Notes under the pieces: generated by a model
Database searches by the model: none
What the model saw: the letters and a program-made list of their open reading frames with translations, nothing else
What the model was told of the DNA's origin: nothing
NCBI GenBank assembly: GCA_030652035.1
Contig: JAUSBJ010000006.1
Coordinates: 1 to 55,507 of the forward strand
Origin: Sulfurimicrobium sp.
GTDB lineage: Bacteria; Pseudomonadota; Gammaproteobacteria; Burkholderiales; Sulfuricellaceae
Direction of reading: 5' to 3'
Length of the DNA stretch: 55,507 nt
Made by a program: the position numbers and the translations under genes
Part shown: positions 9,826-18,331 of the stretch, in pieces
Position numbering within the stretch: position 1 is the first letter of the stretch
How the letters are laid out: every line of letters starts with the position of its first letter

Positions 9826-10056
9826 TTAAAGGCCAATCATTGTGGCTGCCGCATCGTGTTGCCTCACCACTTCAAGAATCTGCTTATCCTTCACTGCGTC
9901 CGGATTGTACAGAACAGTCAGAGCATGCGGATGTTTATGATGATCAAAGTTAGCGGCGATTACACCAGCGCAAGCCATTACTTCCCGCTCGACTTTAGCT
10001 CGTGCATCTGAAGTCAATTCGGGGTGCACGTGAATCAAGACGTCAACGGTATCCAT
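9826..10056 (-). CDS. Small HMA/ferredoxin-fold-like protein without CxxC
   Basis: 76 residues with the beta-alpha-beta-beta-alpha-beta rhythm of heavy-metal-associated domains (VDVLIHV...AKVEREVMACAGVIAANFD...HALTVLYNPDAV...ILEVVRQH). The metal-binding CxxC of true HMA domains is missing; instead the protein is rich in His (HPE, FDHHKHPH, QHD). A strong ribosome site AGGGAGG precedes the ATG, supporting a real gene. Possible roles are metal or cofactor binding; function is not known. No signal peptide, so cytoplasmic. Confidence 0.75.
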   Translation of the reverse strand: MDTVDVLIHVHPELTSDARAKVEREVMACAGVIAANFDHHKHPHALTVLYNPDAVKDKQILEVVRQHDAAATMIGL

Positions 10057-10438
10057 AATAAAAACCTCCCTATAATTATTGCTGTGTTTGACTTAATAAT
10101 TTCAGTCAGCATCTGTAAATTAATATAGCGGATTCAATCTTGAAGCGCAACACGGCTGAGCGCCTTACAACTTTGGACAATAAGCAACCTTGAATGATCT
10201 ATTCTGCATCGTTTTCCTGCATCAAAAATTAACTTCATTCGCATGAACAATAATCTTTGAATCTTCACATCACTATTTTAGAAAATCTCTTCGAAAACGT
10301 GCAGATATTAAGAGCGCTAGTTACACATACAACCTCTAAACAAAGCATGTATTATTGGCTCTACCGATTGATATCGCTGCCCCAATCGTATAAAGTTCTT
10401 CATTTTTCATCATCCGTTCAGTCGTTTAGGAGAATCAC
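10057..10438. other. AT-rich divergent intergenic region
   Basis: 382 bp between the minus-strand HMA-like gene and the plus-strand outer-membrane protein. It is visibly more AT-rich than its surroundings and has no recognisable gene. It should carry both promoters; TTGATA (10368) and TATAAA (10389) with a short 15-bp spacer are a weak candidate for the rightward gene, which has a good TTTAGGAG ribosome site. Confidence 0.5.
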
Positions 10439-10996
10439 ATGAAATACAAACTAGCCGCCCTGGCCTTCTTTTCAACGCTTTACATGTCCAGCAGCGTTAT
10501 GGCGGCAGACAACTGGGAATGGTTCCCAGCGGGGAAGGACGGCTGGAAATCTGATTTTACATTCGCCTTTCAAGCCGGCTCAATGGATGTAAAAAACATT
10601 GGCACAGGTGAATTCAAAGGTGTTGAATTCGCCCTCAATTGCCCTTGGTTCTGTGCGCCAGGCGGAAACTTACGCCAGGAATTTCATCTTGGCTCGTACA
10701 AAAATGGTAACGCTTCTCTGACAACCTTCGAAATAAATCCTCATTACATGGTCCCCCTCTCTAAAAACTGGTCTGTGGGCGGAGGCCCGGGCATTGGCTA
10801 TGTACATGGATACATCGGCGACAAGGAAGCCAATATGTCCAGTTTTCAGGTTACAGGGGATATCGACTACAATCAGGGAAATTTCTTCTTTGGCGTAGGC
10901 GCTCGCTACCAAAACACACGCAACAAGGAAATCGTTCCGGGTGTAAAGGGGATGGACAACTGGCTGGTTTCCGCCAAAGTAGGCCTCAACTTCTAA
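10439..10996 (+). CDS. Small outer-membrane beta-barrel protein
   Basis: 185 residues with a Sec signal peptide (about 1-22, cleavage after VMA). The mature chain alternates polar and hydrophobic residues in strands (for example FFFGVGARYQNT) and ends in VSAKVGLNF, a terminal Phe signature read by the BAM complex. Gly/Asn-rich turns and the length suggest an eight-stranded OmpA/OmpW/PagL-like barrel. No catalytic residues of PagL or PagP were confidently recognised, so the function is open. A strong bidirectional hairpin follows the stop codon, so it is probably monocistronic. Confidence 0.8.
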   Translation: MKYKLAALAFFSTLYMSSSVMAADNWEWFPAGKDGWKSDFTFAFQAGSMDVKNIGTGEFKGVEFALNCPWFCAPGGNLRQEFHLGSYKNGNASLTTFEINPHYMVPLSKNWSVGGGPGIGYVHGYIGDKEANMSSFQVTGDIDYNQGNFFFGVGARYQNTRNKEIVPGVKGMDNWLVSAKVGLNF

Positions 10997-11020
10997 GGCA
11001 ATTGTTCTCAAAACACAAAA

Positions 11021-11044
11021 AACGCCCGCTTGCGGGCGTTTTTT
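11021..11044. terminator. Rho-independent terminator after the barrel protein
   Basis: Stem AACGCCCGC / GCGGGCGTT with a 2-nt TT loop, followed by further T residues to 11044 and preceded by an A-run, so it can work in both directions. It separates the outer-membrane protein gene from rsgA, whose ATG is only 17 bp further on. Confidence 0.9.
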
Positions 11045-11060
11045 GTTTATCCTTGCTGCC

Positions 11061-11930
11061 ATGCAAAAACTACCTGAAGGACAAATCACCGCCAGCTATG
11101 GTCGACAGTTCACTGTTGAACTCGCTGATGGAAGTCATATCACCTGCGTCACCCGCGGCAAGAAAGGTGGCGCCGCCTGTGGTGACCGGGTACGGATCAA
11201 GCACACCGGACCATCACAGGGTGTAATCGAAGCCATCTTGCCGCGCCAATCCTTGCTCTATCGCTCCGATGCTTTTCGGGAAAAAATCATTGCAGCCAAC
11301 GTCACGCAAATCATCATTGTGCTCGCGGCCGTGCCCAGTTTTTATGAAGATTTGGTGAACCGCTGCCTGGCAGCGGCGGAAAGCGCCAAGATCAAGGCGC
11401 TGATCGTGCTCAACAAGGCAGATCTGCAAGCCGAAACAGCCCAGGCACTCGAAAAACTCACACTTTACCGTGACCTTGGCTACGCCTTGCTGCCGCTCTC
11501 CGCGCACCAGGACACCTCACCTCTCGTGCCCTTTCTGCAGGGTGAAACCAGTGTGCTGGTGGGTCAGTCAGGCATGGGAAAATCAAGCATCATCAATACC
11601 CTGCTGCCTGGCGTGAAAGCCGAAACGCGCGAAATCTCCGCCACTCTGGATTCAGGTAAGCACACCACCACCCACGCCCGTCTCTACCATCTCAATCCCG
11701 ACAGCCACATCATCGATTCACCCGGCTTGCAGGAATTTGGCCTGCACCATCTCAAGCCGGAAGAAATTGACCACGCCTTTGTAGAATTCCGTCCCTATTT
11801 GGGGAAATGCAAATTCAACAACTGCCGCCACATTTCCGAGCCGGGTTGCGCGGTGCTTGCTGCAGTTACGGCAGGCTCAATACAGCCGCGCAGGCTGGCC
11901 GCTTACCAGAAGCTTATTGGCAACGCCTGA
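11061..11930 (+). CDS. rsgA: Ribosome small-subunit GTPase RsgA
   Basis: A circularly permuted GTPase acting in late 30S subunit maturation. The ATG at 11061 is preferred over an in-frame TTG six codons upstream that falls inside the terminator hairpin. Domains in order: N-terminal OB fold (about 1-70), permuted G domain with G4 NKAD (about 121), G1 GQSGMGKSS (about 168) and G3 DSPGL (about 217), then a zinc finger CKFNNCRHISEPGC (about 253-266; Cys-Cys-His-Cys). The length of 289 residues is typical. Confidence 0.96.
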   Translation: MQKLPEGQITASYGRQFTVELADGSHITCVTRGKKGGAACGDRVRIKHTGPSQGVIEAILPRQSLLYRSDAFREKIIAANVTQIIIVLAAVPSFYEDLVNRCLAAAESAKIKALIVLNKADLQAETAQALEKLTLYRDLGYALLPLSAHQDTSPLVPFLQGETSVLVGQSGMGKSSIINTLLPGVKAETREISATLDSGKHTTTHARLYHLNPDSHIIDSPGLQEFGLHHLKPEEIDHAFVEFRPYLGKCKFNNCRHISEPGCAVLAAVTAGSIQPRRLAAYQKLIGNA

Positions 11931-12083
11931 ATCACCTTTTCTGGATTTCTTCATGAGCCGGGGGGACTCGGGGTTGGTGCTTCGTCCCGGTTCAGACTCT
12001 AGTCGTATCATACACAATTTGCTGGAAACAGACCGGGAAAGCAAGTCCGGCCTGTCACAGGCACAAATTATTAGCTAGAGAAC

Positions 12084-13475
12084 CTATTTACCGTTGATGC
12101 GGATCGCAATATAAAGCGAACGGTCTCCGCGCAGGATGCGCAACGCAATTACGCGCCCAGAACCATACTGGTTGACCAGTTCATTGAAATGTTCCAGGCT
12201 TTTTACATCCTGGTTGTTCACTGACAGGATCACGTCGCCCCGGCCCACGCCAGCGCGTGCCGCAGCGCCTTCCGCGTCTTCCACCAGCAGCCCGCGGCTG
12301 AGTTTGAGTTCACGCTTCTGGTCTTCGGTCAGTTCATTCAAGGTCAAGCCAAGCTTGTTGCTCGCCTTGCTGCTCTTTGAGGAGACGGCGCGCCCCATCT
12401 TGTCAGGTAACTCGCCGACCACCAGAGAAACGTCCTTGTATGCCCCCTTGCGCCAGAGCTGGACGGCCACCCGTTTACCCGGTTTGACCGCAGCTACCAG
12501 ACGCGGCAGCTCACTGGAGGTTTCCACGGTCTTGCCATCGAATTTCAGTATCACGTCACTCGCTTCCAGTCCCGCCTTTTCAGCCGGGCTTCCTTTATCC
12601 ACATTGGCAACCAGGGCGCCCATGGGCTTGCTCAGGCCAAAGGACTCCGCCAGTTCCCTGGTCACTTCCTGGATCATCACGCCCAGCCAGCCGCGGCTGA
12701 TCTTGCCGCCGGCACGTAACTGGTCGCCAATATCCATCGCCACGTCGATGGGAATTGCGAAGGACAAGCCCATGTAACCGCCGGTACGGCTGAATATCTG
12801 GGAATTGATGCCCACCACCTCGCCCGACATGTTAAACAAAGGCCCGCCGGAATTGCCCGGATTGATGGCCACGTCGGTCTGGATGAAAGGAACGTAATTC
12901 TCCTGCGGCAAGGAGCGCCCTTTAGCGCTGACGATACCAGCGGTAATGCTGTTCTCGAAACCGAAAGGTGAGCCGATCGCCGCCACCCACTCACCCACCC
13001 TGAGTTGTTCCGGTTTACCTATCGTCACCTTGGGCAGATTTGCCGCCTCGATCTTGATCAGGGCCACGTCGGTTCTGCGATCGCTGCCGATCACCTTTGC
13101 GGGGAATTCGCGCTTGTCGGTGAGGCGCACAGTGATTTCATCCGCGGCATCCACCACATGGGCATTGGTCAGGATATAACCGTCCGCGCTGATAAAGAAG
13201 CCAGAACCCAGGGAACGCGACTGTGATTCACGCGGTCCTTTCTGCCCCTTGCCCGGCGGCATGAAACGGCGGAAGAAATCGAACATGGGGTCGTCTTCCG
13301 ACAAATTGGGCATCTGGTGAAAAATGCTCTCGTTGCGCACAGCCTGCGTGGTGCTGATGTTGACAACCGAAGCACCATGTTTCTCCGCCAACACGGTAAA
13401 ATCCGGCAAAGCATTGGCATGGGAGAATGCCGTCAAAGACAGGAAAAGCGCAACAAAAGCAATGATTCTTCTCAT
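12084..13475 (-). CDS. mucD: Periplasmic serine protease MucD/DegQ
   Basis: HtrA-family protease/chaperone that degrades misfolded periplasmic proteins. 463 residues: signal peptide (about 1-22), trypsin-like domain with the catalytic triad His in TNAHVVD (about 104), Asp in RTDVALIK (about 134) and Ser in GNSGGP (about 207), then two PDZ domains (about 255-345 and 370-460). Its start overlaps the rseC-like stop by 4 nt, making it the last gene of the sigma-E operon, the MucD position known from Pseudomonas and betaproteobacteria. It is presumably induced with the operon under envelope stress. Confidence 0.96.
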   Translation of the reverse strand: MRRIIAFVALFLSLTAFSHANALPDFTVLAEKHGASVVNISTTQAVRNESIFHQMPNLSEDDPMFDFFRRFMPPGKGQKGPRESQSRSLGSGFFISADGYILTNAHVVDAADEITVRLTDKREFPAKVIGSDRRTDVALIKIEAANLPKVTIGKPEQLRVGEWVAAIGSPFGFENSITAGIVSAKGRSLPQENYVPFIQTDVAINPGNSGGPLFNMSGEVVGINSQIFSRTGGYMGLSFAIPIDVAMDIGDQLRAGGKISRGWLGVMIQEVTRELAESFGLSKPMGALVANVDKGSPAEKAGLEASDVILKFDGKTVETSSELPRLVAAVKPGKRVAVQLWRKGAYKDVSLVVGELPDKMGRAVSSKSSKASNKLGLTLNELTEDQKRELKLSRGLLVEDAEGAAARAGVGRGDVILSVNNQDVKSLEHFNELVNQYGSGRVIALRILRGDRSLYIAIRINGK

Positions 13476-13954
13476 AGTTCACGATCCTCAGCAAGTTTGA
13501 TTATTTTGTAAGGAAATACCCGGCGCAGGATCACAGGCTGAAACTGACGCTGCCCGCCCGCCCTCGCAGACAGCCATTTCAGTGCGACAAAACCCAGCAC
13601 CAGGCCGACACCCGCTCCGATAACGGAATACAGGTCTTTAGCAGCATCGGCTGACGCCAGCAGGCTACCCAGCGACGCCCCCGCCATCAGCAATGTTAGC
13701 GGCAAGGCATAGCTAAGCAGGGAGCTTTTAAGTAATGCCGACTCCTCCAGCCCGACCACCACACGCTCACCCACTCCTGCGCCGATTGGATTCAGCACCC
13801 GGAACGGCTTAGGGCTGCTCCCCAATAACTGACTCAGGCTGGAAGTGCCACAGTTTTTCTGCGAACTACAGGTTCCGCAAGACGAAGCGCGCGCGGTTTC
13901 GACGAAAGCACCGTCAGCGCCCAATTGAACGACCACTCCTTCGGTTTCTAGCAT
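13472..13954 (-). CDS. rseC: RseC/MucC-like membrane protein
   Basis: 160-residue inner-membrane protein of the RseC/MucC family. An N-terminal cysteine-rich segment (SSCGTCSSQKNC, about 24-35) is followed by a soluble stretch and two transmembrane helices (about 80-98 and 106-125), and a short basic tail. Family members modulate sigma-E activity positively or take part in SoxR reduction; which applies here cannot be read from sequence. It lies 5 bp after rseB and overlaps mucD. Confidence 0.88.
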   Translation of the reverse strand: MLETEGVVVQLGADGAFVETARASSCGTCSSQKNCGTSSLSQLLGSSPKPFRVLNPIGAGVGERVVVGLEESALLKSSLLSYALPLTLLMAGASLGSLLASADAAKDLYSVIGAGVGLVLGFVALKWLSARAGGQRQFQPVILRRVFPYKIIKLAEDREL

Positions 13955-13959
13955 GATAT

Positions 13960-14919
13960 TTATTTCGCCGAAAATGCTACTGAATTGGCGATTTGCATCA
14001 AGGTCGCGGCCGGAACCTCACCCAGCACCGTCACCTGATAATCCGCAATGGGTTTGGCATAAACCTTGATCGAGCCTTGGCTGGAAAGGCCGGAAACGGA
14101 TTTTTCCATCCCGGCCAAAGGCTCGATAAACACCGAGACAGCAACCAGTTCATCGGAAAACACCAAGTGATTGGCAGAAACCTTCTTACCTGGGAAGGTC
14201 CGTTTCTGTTCCATGATTTTTTTGAATCCGGCAGGCGGCGACTTCACCTGCCATCCTGAATCGACCATGGCGGGAGTAGCCTGCGGCGGTATATGGTGAT
14301 GCCTGGCATACTTTGGCTTCAATTGCTCACGATCTATGTTTCCGCCAATACGAGCGTGGGTGAAGGCAAACTGATTCAGCACCTCATTTTTCTCATTCAG
14401 CGTACTGGCCTTGAGCAACAGGCCGCTGCTACTTTCAGCGCAAAAACGGTGACCATAACGATAGACATCTCGCGGCTCCAGAATGACATTCTGGCAATCA
14501 AGGCCCGCTACCCGCTCTACTCCACCCAGCTTGACAGCATAATTCTCGCTAATACCCGACAGCTGGCGTGGCAGAAGCGCGGGAAAACTTTTCTGCGATC
14601 TACGTTTTTCAACCAACACGCCCTTGCTTTCCGGTGTGAAGCAAATCACTTCGTCATTATTGCGAATAAATTCGCGCGGGGGACCATCCAGCACTTCCAG
14701 CTTCTCATGCTCGCCGCTCTCATCCGTCATATGGACAATGCTGGTCGTTTCCATGTGGGTGCCGCGTTGATAGACAAAAGTCCCGCTGTAATTGAGGCGG
14801 TGTGCTGCCGAAGCGATTTTCTGCAACCAGGCAACGCCATCACCACCCGAAGACTCTGCCAAAACCACTCCCGGCAGACAAACCAAAACCAACGCAACGA
14901 CACAACGACCAGCCCTCAT
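13960..14919 (-). CDS. rseB: Sigma-E regulator RseB/MucB
   Basis: Periplasmic protein that binds the anti-sigma factor RseA and shields it from proteolysis until lipid or LPS signals displace it. 319 residues with a signal peptide (about 1-21, VVLA|E). The N-terminal LolA-like fold begins at YSGTFVYQRG and the C-terminal small domain contains the usual LVFSDELVAVSVFIEP stretch. Its ATG overlaps the rseA stop by 4 nt (ATGA), as expected for equimolar partners. Confidence 0.94.
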   Translation of the reverse strand: MRAGRCVVALVLVCLPGVVLAESSGGDGVAWLQKIASAAHRLNYSGTFVYQRGTHMETTSIVHMTDESGEHEKLEVLDGPPREFIRNNDEVICFTPESKGVLVEKRRSQKSFPALLPRQLSGISENYAVKLGGVERVAGLDCQNVILEPRDVYRYGHRFCAESSSGLLLKASTLNEKNEVLNQFAFTHARIGGNIDREQLKPKYARHHHIPPQATPAMVDSGWQVKSPPAGFKKIMEQKRTFPGKKVSANHLVFSDELVAVSVFIEPLAGMEKSVSGLSSQGSIKVYAKPIADYQVTVLGEVPAATLMQIANSVAFSAK

Positions 14920-15413
14920 CGCGCAGCAGCCTCTCGCACTTCTGATACCGTTTGCATATTTTGCATATAAGGTCTCCCCCCCTGCATCGCAACACTGGGC
15001 GAATATTCCTGATGCGCCAGCAGGTAAGGATTGACGTTAGCACTCGACAACTCCGCATGCGGCGCCTTCGCCACCATCATTCCGGAAGTCGCTCTTTCGG
15101 AATCTGTCTGCATCACAGCCCACACGACAAAACCAACCGCAGCCACCGAAGCGGCTGCGGACAAAACAAAAGATCTCTGGCGTGGCTTGGCAAACCGGTT
15201 AGGCGCCAGAACCGTGGGTTCCTCCGCCAGGCGCATACTGAATCGTTCCATGAAATCGCTGGAAACATTAGATGTGCCTCGCAGTTCGTCACCAATCAGA
15301 TGGTAGGCATGCCATTCCTGATGCGCTTCTGAATCCTGCAAAATGGCTATCAATCGCTTCGCCTGCGCATCATCCACTTCACCGTCCATGAACTCGGAAA
15401 TTTTCTCTTTCAT
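14916..15413 (-). CDS. rseA: Anti-sigma-E factor RseA/MucA
   Basis: Inner-membrane anti-sigma factor. The ATG at 15413 is chosen because it is preceded by AGGTGG at 5 nt; an in-frame GTG three codons upstream lies within that ribosome site and overlaps rpoE. From 15413 the protein has 165 residues: an N-terminal sigma-binding domain (KEKISEFMDGEVDDAQ...), one transmembrane helix (about 93-112, SAAASVAAVGFVVWAVM) and a short periplasmic domain that would contact RseB. It starts 2 nt after the rpoE stop. Confidence 0.93.
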   Translation of the reverse strand: MKEKISEFMDGEVDDAQAKRLIAILQDSEAHQEWHAYHLIGDELRGTSNVSSDFMERFSMRLAEEPTVLAPNRFAKPRQRSFVLSAAASVAAVGFVVWAVMQTDSERATSGMMVAKAPHAELSSANVNPYLLAHQEYSPSVAMQGGRPYMQNMQTVSEVREAAAR

Positions 15414-15415
15414 GC

Positions 15416-16015
15416 TCACCACCTCTTGTCTTTATGTGTATCCAGCAAGGGCCGCAATTTCTCGGCAACGGCCTCTCGTGCCCGGAATATCCGCGACCTG
15501 ACGGTCCCGATCGGGCAATTCATCACTCCTGCGATTTCCTCGTAGCTCAATCCTTCGATTTCGCGCAAGGTAATCGCTGTTCTTAACTCCTCTGGCAACG
15601 CCGCCATCGCAGAGTTCACTGTCTGACCAATCTGCTTGGTCATCAATTCGTGTTCAGGCGTGTTGATATCGCGCAACTCGCCCCCGTCCTCGAAATTCTC
15701 CGCATCTTCGGGACTGTATTCAGTAATGGTGGGCGCACGCCGCCCCTGGGCAACCAGATAATTCTTGGCAGTATTAATGCCGATCCGGTACAGCCACGTA
15801 TAAAACGCGCTATCGCCACGAAACGAGGGCAAGGCGCGGTAAGCCTTGATAAAGGCCTCCTGCGACACATCCTCGACCTCGGCCGCATCGCGAATAAAAC
15901 GCGACAGCAGCCGGGCGAGCTTGCGCTGATACTTGATCACCAGCAACTCGAAAGCACGCTTGTCACCCTGCTGCGCGCGCTCGACCAGTTGCTGGTCAAT
16001 TTCTCTGTCACCCAT
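15416..16015 (-). CDS. rpoE: ECF sigma factor sigma-E (RpoE/AlgU)
   Basis: 199-residue ECF sigma factor. Region 2 contains DVSQEAFIKAYRALPSFRGDSAFYTW-like sequence (DVSQEAFIKAYRALP, about 47-61) and region 4 the helix-turn-helix EEIAGVMNCPIGTVRSRIFR (about 157-176). First gene of rpoE-rseA-rseB-rseC-mucD, a self-contained signal module from sigma factor to effector protease. The upstream region holds a plausible housekeeping -10; a canonical sigma-E autoregulatory promoter (GAACTT...TCTGA) was not found. Confidence 0.97.
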   Translation of the reverse strand: MGDREIDQQLVERAQQGDKRAFELLVIKYQRKLARLLSRFIRDAAEVEDVSQEAFIKAYRALPSFRGDSAFYTWLYRIGINTAKNYLVAQGRRAPTITEYSPEDAENFEDGGELRDINTPEHELMTKQIGQTVNSAMAALPEELRTAITLREIEGLSYEEIAGVMNCPIGTVRSRIFRAREAVAEKLRPLLDTHKDKRW

Positions 16016-16057
16016 TCTGGGCCTACTCCCTGAAACAGCATATTTTTGTAAGTATGC

Positions 16058-16086
16058 AGTATAGCGTTTTCACCCGCTTTGCAGAA
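16058..16086 (-). promoter_or_regulatory. Possible rpoE operon promoter
   Basis: Minus strand TTCTGC (16081-16086), 17-bp spacer, TATACT (16058-16063), about 43 bp before the rpoE ATG. The -10 is good, the -35 poor, so this is tentative. Confidence 0.3.
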
Positions 16087-16225
16087 AACGCGGCTACTTC
16101 ATACACAACAAAGACAGGCGCCCATACCAAATAGTTCACTCCCCATGCACGCATTGCGTGTATGAGCGAAGACGCATGGTATGATTTTTATGATTTCATT
16201 CCCCTGAACCTTGACTGGACCCAAC

Positions 16226-17812
16226 GTGGAACAATTTGACGTAGTGATCATCGGCAGCGGGCTGGCAGGATTAACCTTATCCCTGCATCTGGCAGAACAT
16301 AAGAAAATCGGGCTGATTACCAAAAAATCCCTGCTCGATGGCGCCAGCAACTGGGCCCAGGGCGGCATCGCGGCCGTGCTGGGCGATGACGACTCGATCC
16401 AGTCCCACATTCAGGACACACTCATTGCCGGCGCCGGACTGTGCGGCGAAGCCGCCACCCGCTTCGTGGTGGAACATGGAAAATCCACGATCGAATGGCT
16501 TATACAGCAGGGCGTTCAGTTCAGCCACGACGAGCAGCATGCCGAGGAACTCCACCTCACACGCGAAGGGGGGCATAGCCATCGCCGTATCGTGCATGCA
16601 GCGGACACGACCGGCGCGGCGGTACAGAAAGCCCTGTCGCGGCAAGTCAAAGACCATCCCAACATCACCCTGCTGGAAGAACACATCGCCATAGACCTGA
16701 TCACCGGCAAAAAAATCGGCCTGAGCGAACCCGCGATGGTTAACCGCTGTTTTGGGCTATATGCGCTCGACAACCACAGCGGCAAGGTCAAGACCATTGC
16801 CGCCCAGCATGTCGTCCTGGCCACGGGTGGCGCAGGCAAGGTTTACCTCTACACCACCAACCCCGACGTAGCGGCGGGCGACGGCATCGCCATGGGCTGG
16901 CGCGCCGGCTGCCGGGTGGCGAACATGGAATTCATCCAGTTCCATCCCACCTGCCTGTACCACCCCCATGCCAAATCCTTCCTGATCACCGAAGCGGTGC
17001 GCGGCGAAGGCGGCCTCCTCAAACTGCCGGACGGCACCCGCTTCATGCCCGATCACGACCCCCGAGCCGAACTCGCGCCGCGCGACGTGGTCGCGCGGGC
17101 AATCGACTTCGAAATGAAAAAACGCGGACTGGATTGCGTTTATCTCGATATCGCGCACAAATCCGAGAACTTCCTCAAGGAACATTTCCCCAACATTCAC
17201 GCACGCTGTCTGGAACTTGGCATCGACATCGCACGCGACCCCATCCCCGTGGTGCCCGCCGCCCACTACACCTGCGGCGGCATCATGACCGACCTGCGCG
17301 CCCGCACCGACATCCACAATCTCTATGCGGTGGGAGAAACAGCGCATACCGGCCTGCACGGCGCGAACCGGCTGGCCAGCAATTCACTGCTGGAATGTGT
17401 CGTATTCGCCCAGGCCGCGGCGCGGGACATTCTGGAGCAGAAAGATTCGCCCCTGCCCCCCCTGCCGGAATGGGACGAAAGCCGGGTGACCGATGCCGAC
17501 GAGGAAATCATCATCTCCCACAACTGGGACGAGCTGCGCCGCTTCATGTGGGACTATGTCGGCATCGTGCGCACCAGCAAACGCCTGCAGCGCGCACTGA
17601 AACGGATCAAGCTGCTGCAGGAAGAAATTGACGAGTACTACAGCAACTTCCGCGTCAGCAACGACCTGATCGAATTGCGCAATCTGGTCCAGACCGCGGA
17701 ACTGATCGTGCACAGCGCCATGCTGCGGCACGAAAGCCGCGGCCTCCATTTCAGCCGCGACTACCCGGAACAGTTGCCTGCGGCGGAAAATACAGTGCTG
17801 GTTCCGGACTGA
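16226..17812 (+). CDS. nadB: L-aspartate oxidase
   Basis: FAD enzyme oxidising L-aspartate to iminoaspartate, the first step of de novo NAD synthesis. A GTG at 16226 (giving [12 protein letters not shown]) places the dinucleotide-binding GSGLAG at the expected distance from the N-terminus; an in-frame TTG at 16211 is the alternative and neither has a strong ribosome site. About 528 residues. The succinate dehydrogenase/fumarate reductase-like fold shows [16 protein letters not shown] (about 117-132), the active-site HPTCLY region, and a C-terminal helical domain. It is divergent from rpoE, a frequent arrangement in proteobacteria. nadA and nadC are not in the window. Confidence 0.95.
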   Translation: MEQFDVVIIGSGLAGLTLSLHLAEHKKIGLITKKSLLDGASNWAQGGIAAVLGDDDSIQSHIQDTLIAGAGLCGEAATRFVVEHGKSTIEWLIQQGVQFSHDEQHAEELHLTREGGHSHRRIVHAADTTGAAVQKALSRQVKDHPNITLLEEHIAIDLITGKKIGLSEPAMVNRCFGLYALDNHSGKVKTIAAQHVVLATGGAGKVYLYTTNPDVAAGDGIAMGWRAGCRVANMEFIQFHPTCLYHPHAKSFLITEAVRGEGGLLKLPDGTRFMPDHDPRAELAPRDVVARAIDFEMKKRGLDCVYLDIAHKSENFLKEHFPNIHARCLELGIDIARDPIPVVPAAHYTCGGIMTDLRARTDIHNLYAVGETAHTGLHGANRLASNSLLECVVFAQAAARDILEQKDSPLPPLPEWDESRVTDADEEIIISHNWDELRRFMWDYVGIVRTSKRLQRALKRIKLLQEEIDEYYSNFRVSNDLIELRNLVQTAELIVHSAMLRHESRGLHFSRDYPEQLPAAENTVLVPD

Positions 17813-18331
17813 TTTTTTTCTGGAATTTCTGCCGGGCACCACGAAGCGCCATTGCGGTGAAAATAATGCTCAACTGTTGCACGACAGCTTTTTGGCGCAA
17901 GCGGCTATTCAATTTCTGTGACTCAGTGACAAAAATTCGGCCATAGCCGCCGTTGGCCAATCGGCCTGTGTCGGGCGGCAATGTGACGGCAAGCAGCCAT
18001 TTAGTGGCTGCATGGCTCGAACGTCAGCTTCTCAATCTGGCGAATTCACCCTATCGATCCCGAGCGAACTCTCAACGCGCAAAAAACCAGACGTTCACCT
18101 ATACATACTTAGCCGGTGTTGTGCAACAACTGTTGCCATCACTTGAAACTACGCGCCTACAGTTGTTATTGTCTTTCCAGACTCAGGCTACTCCCATTCA
18201 TAGCGATGGAAAGCCCCATGATCACTGAATGGGCTAAAGTTGCCGCGCGGCTCCGGCAGGAAAAAACATCGGCACAACTGTTGGTAGATAAAGCCATCGG
18301 CCTTGAGACATATTGGCCAATCCCTCCGTAT
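17813..18331. other. 519-bp region without a recognisable gene
   Basis: Between nadB and the CorC-like gene. Open frames exist on both strands but are short, overlapping, and match no family I recognise. A hairpin with stem GCAGCCA / TGGCTGC is at 17993-18011, and several GGCCGATTGGCC-like dyads are near 17950-17970. Some of it may be decayed mobile or duplicated DNA, as the next intergenic region clearly is. Confidence 0.45.

Noticed and set aside
9681..9953. 90-residue plus-strand frame in the spacer after the cytochrome
   Set aside because: Partly antisense to the HMA-like gene, no family match and no ribosome site.
10368..10394. Promoter for the barrel protein (TTGATA / TATAAA)
   Set aside because: The spacer is only 15 bp, too short to list as a confident feature; mentioned only in the spacer entry.
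16757..17359. 200-residue minus-strand frame opposite nadB
   Set aside because: Shadow of the high-GC nadB reading frame, no motif or start signal.
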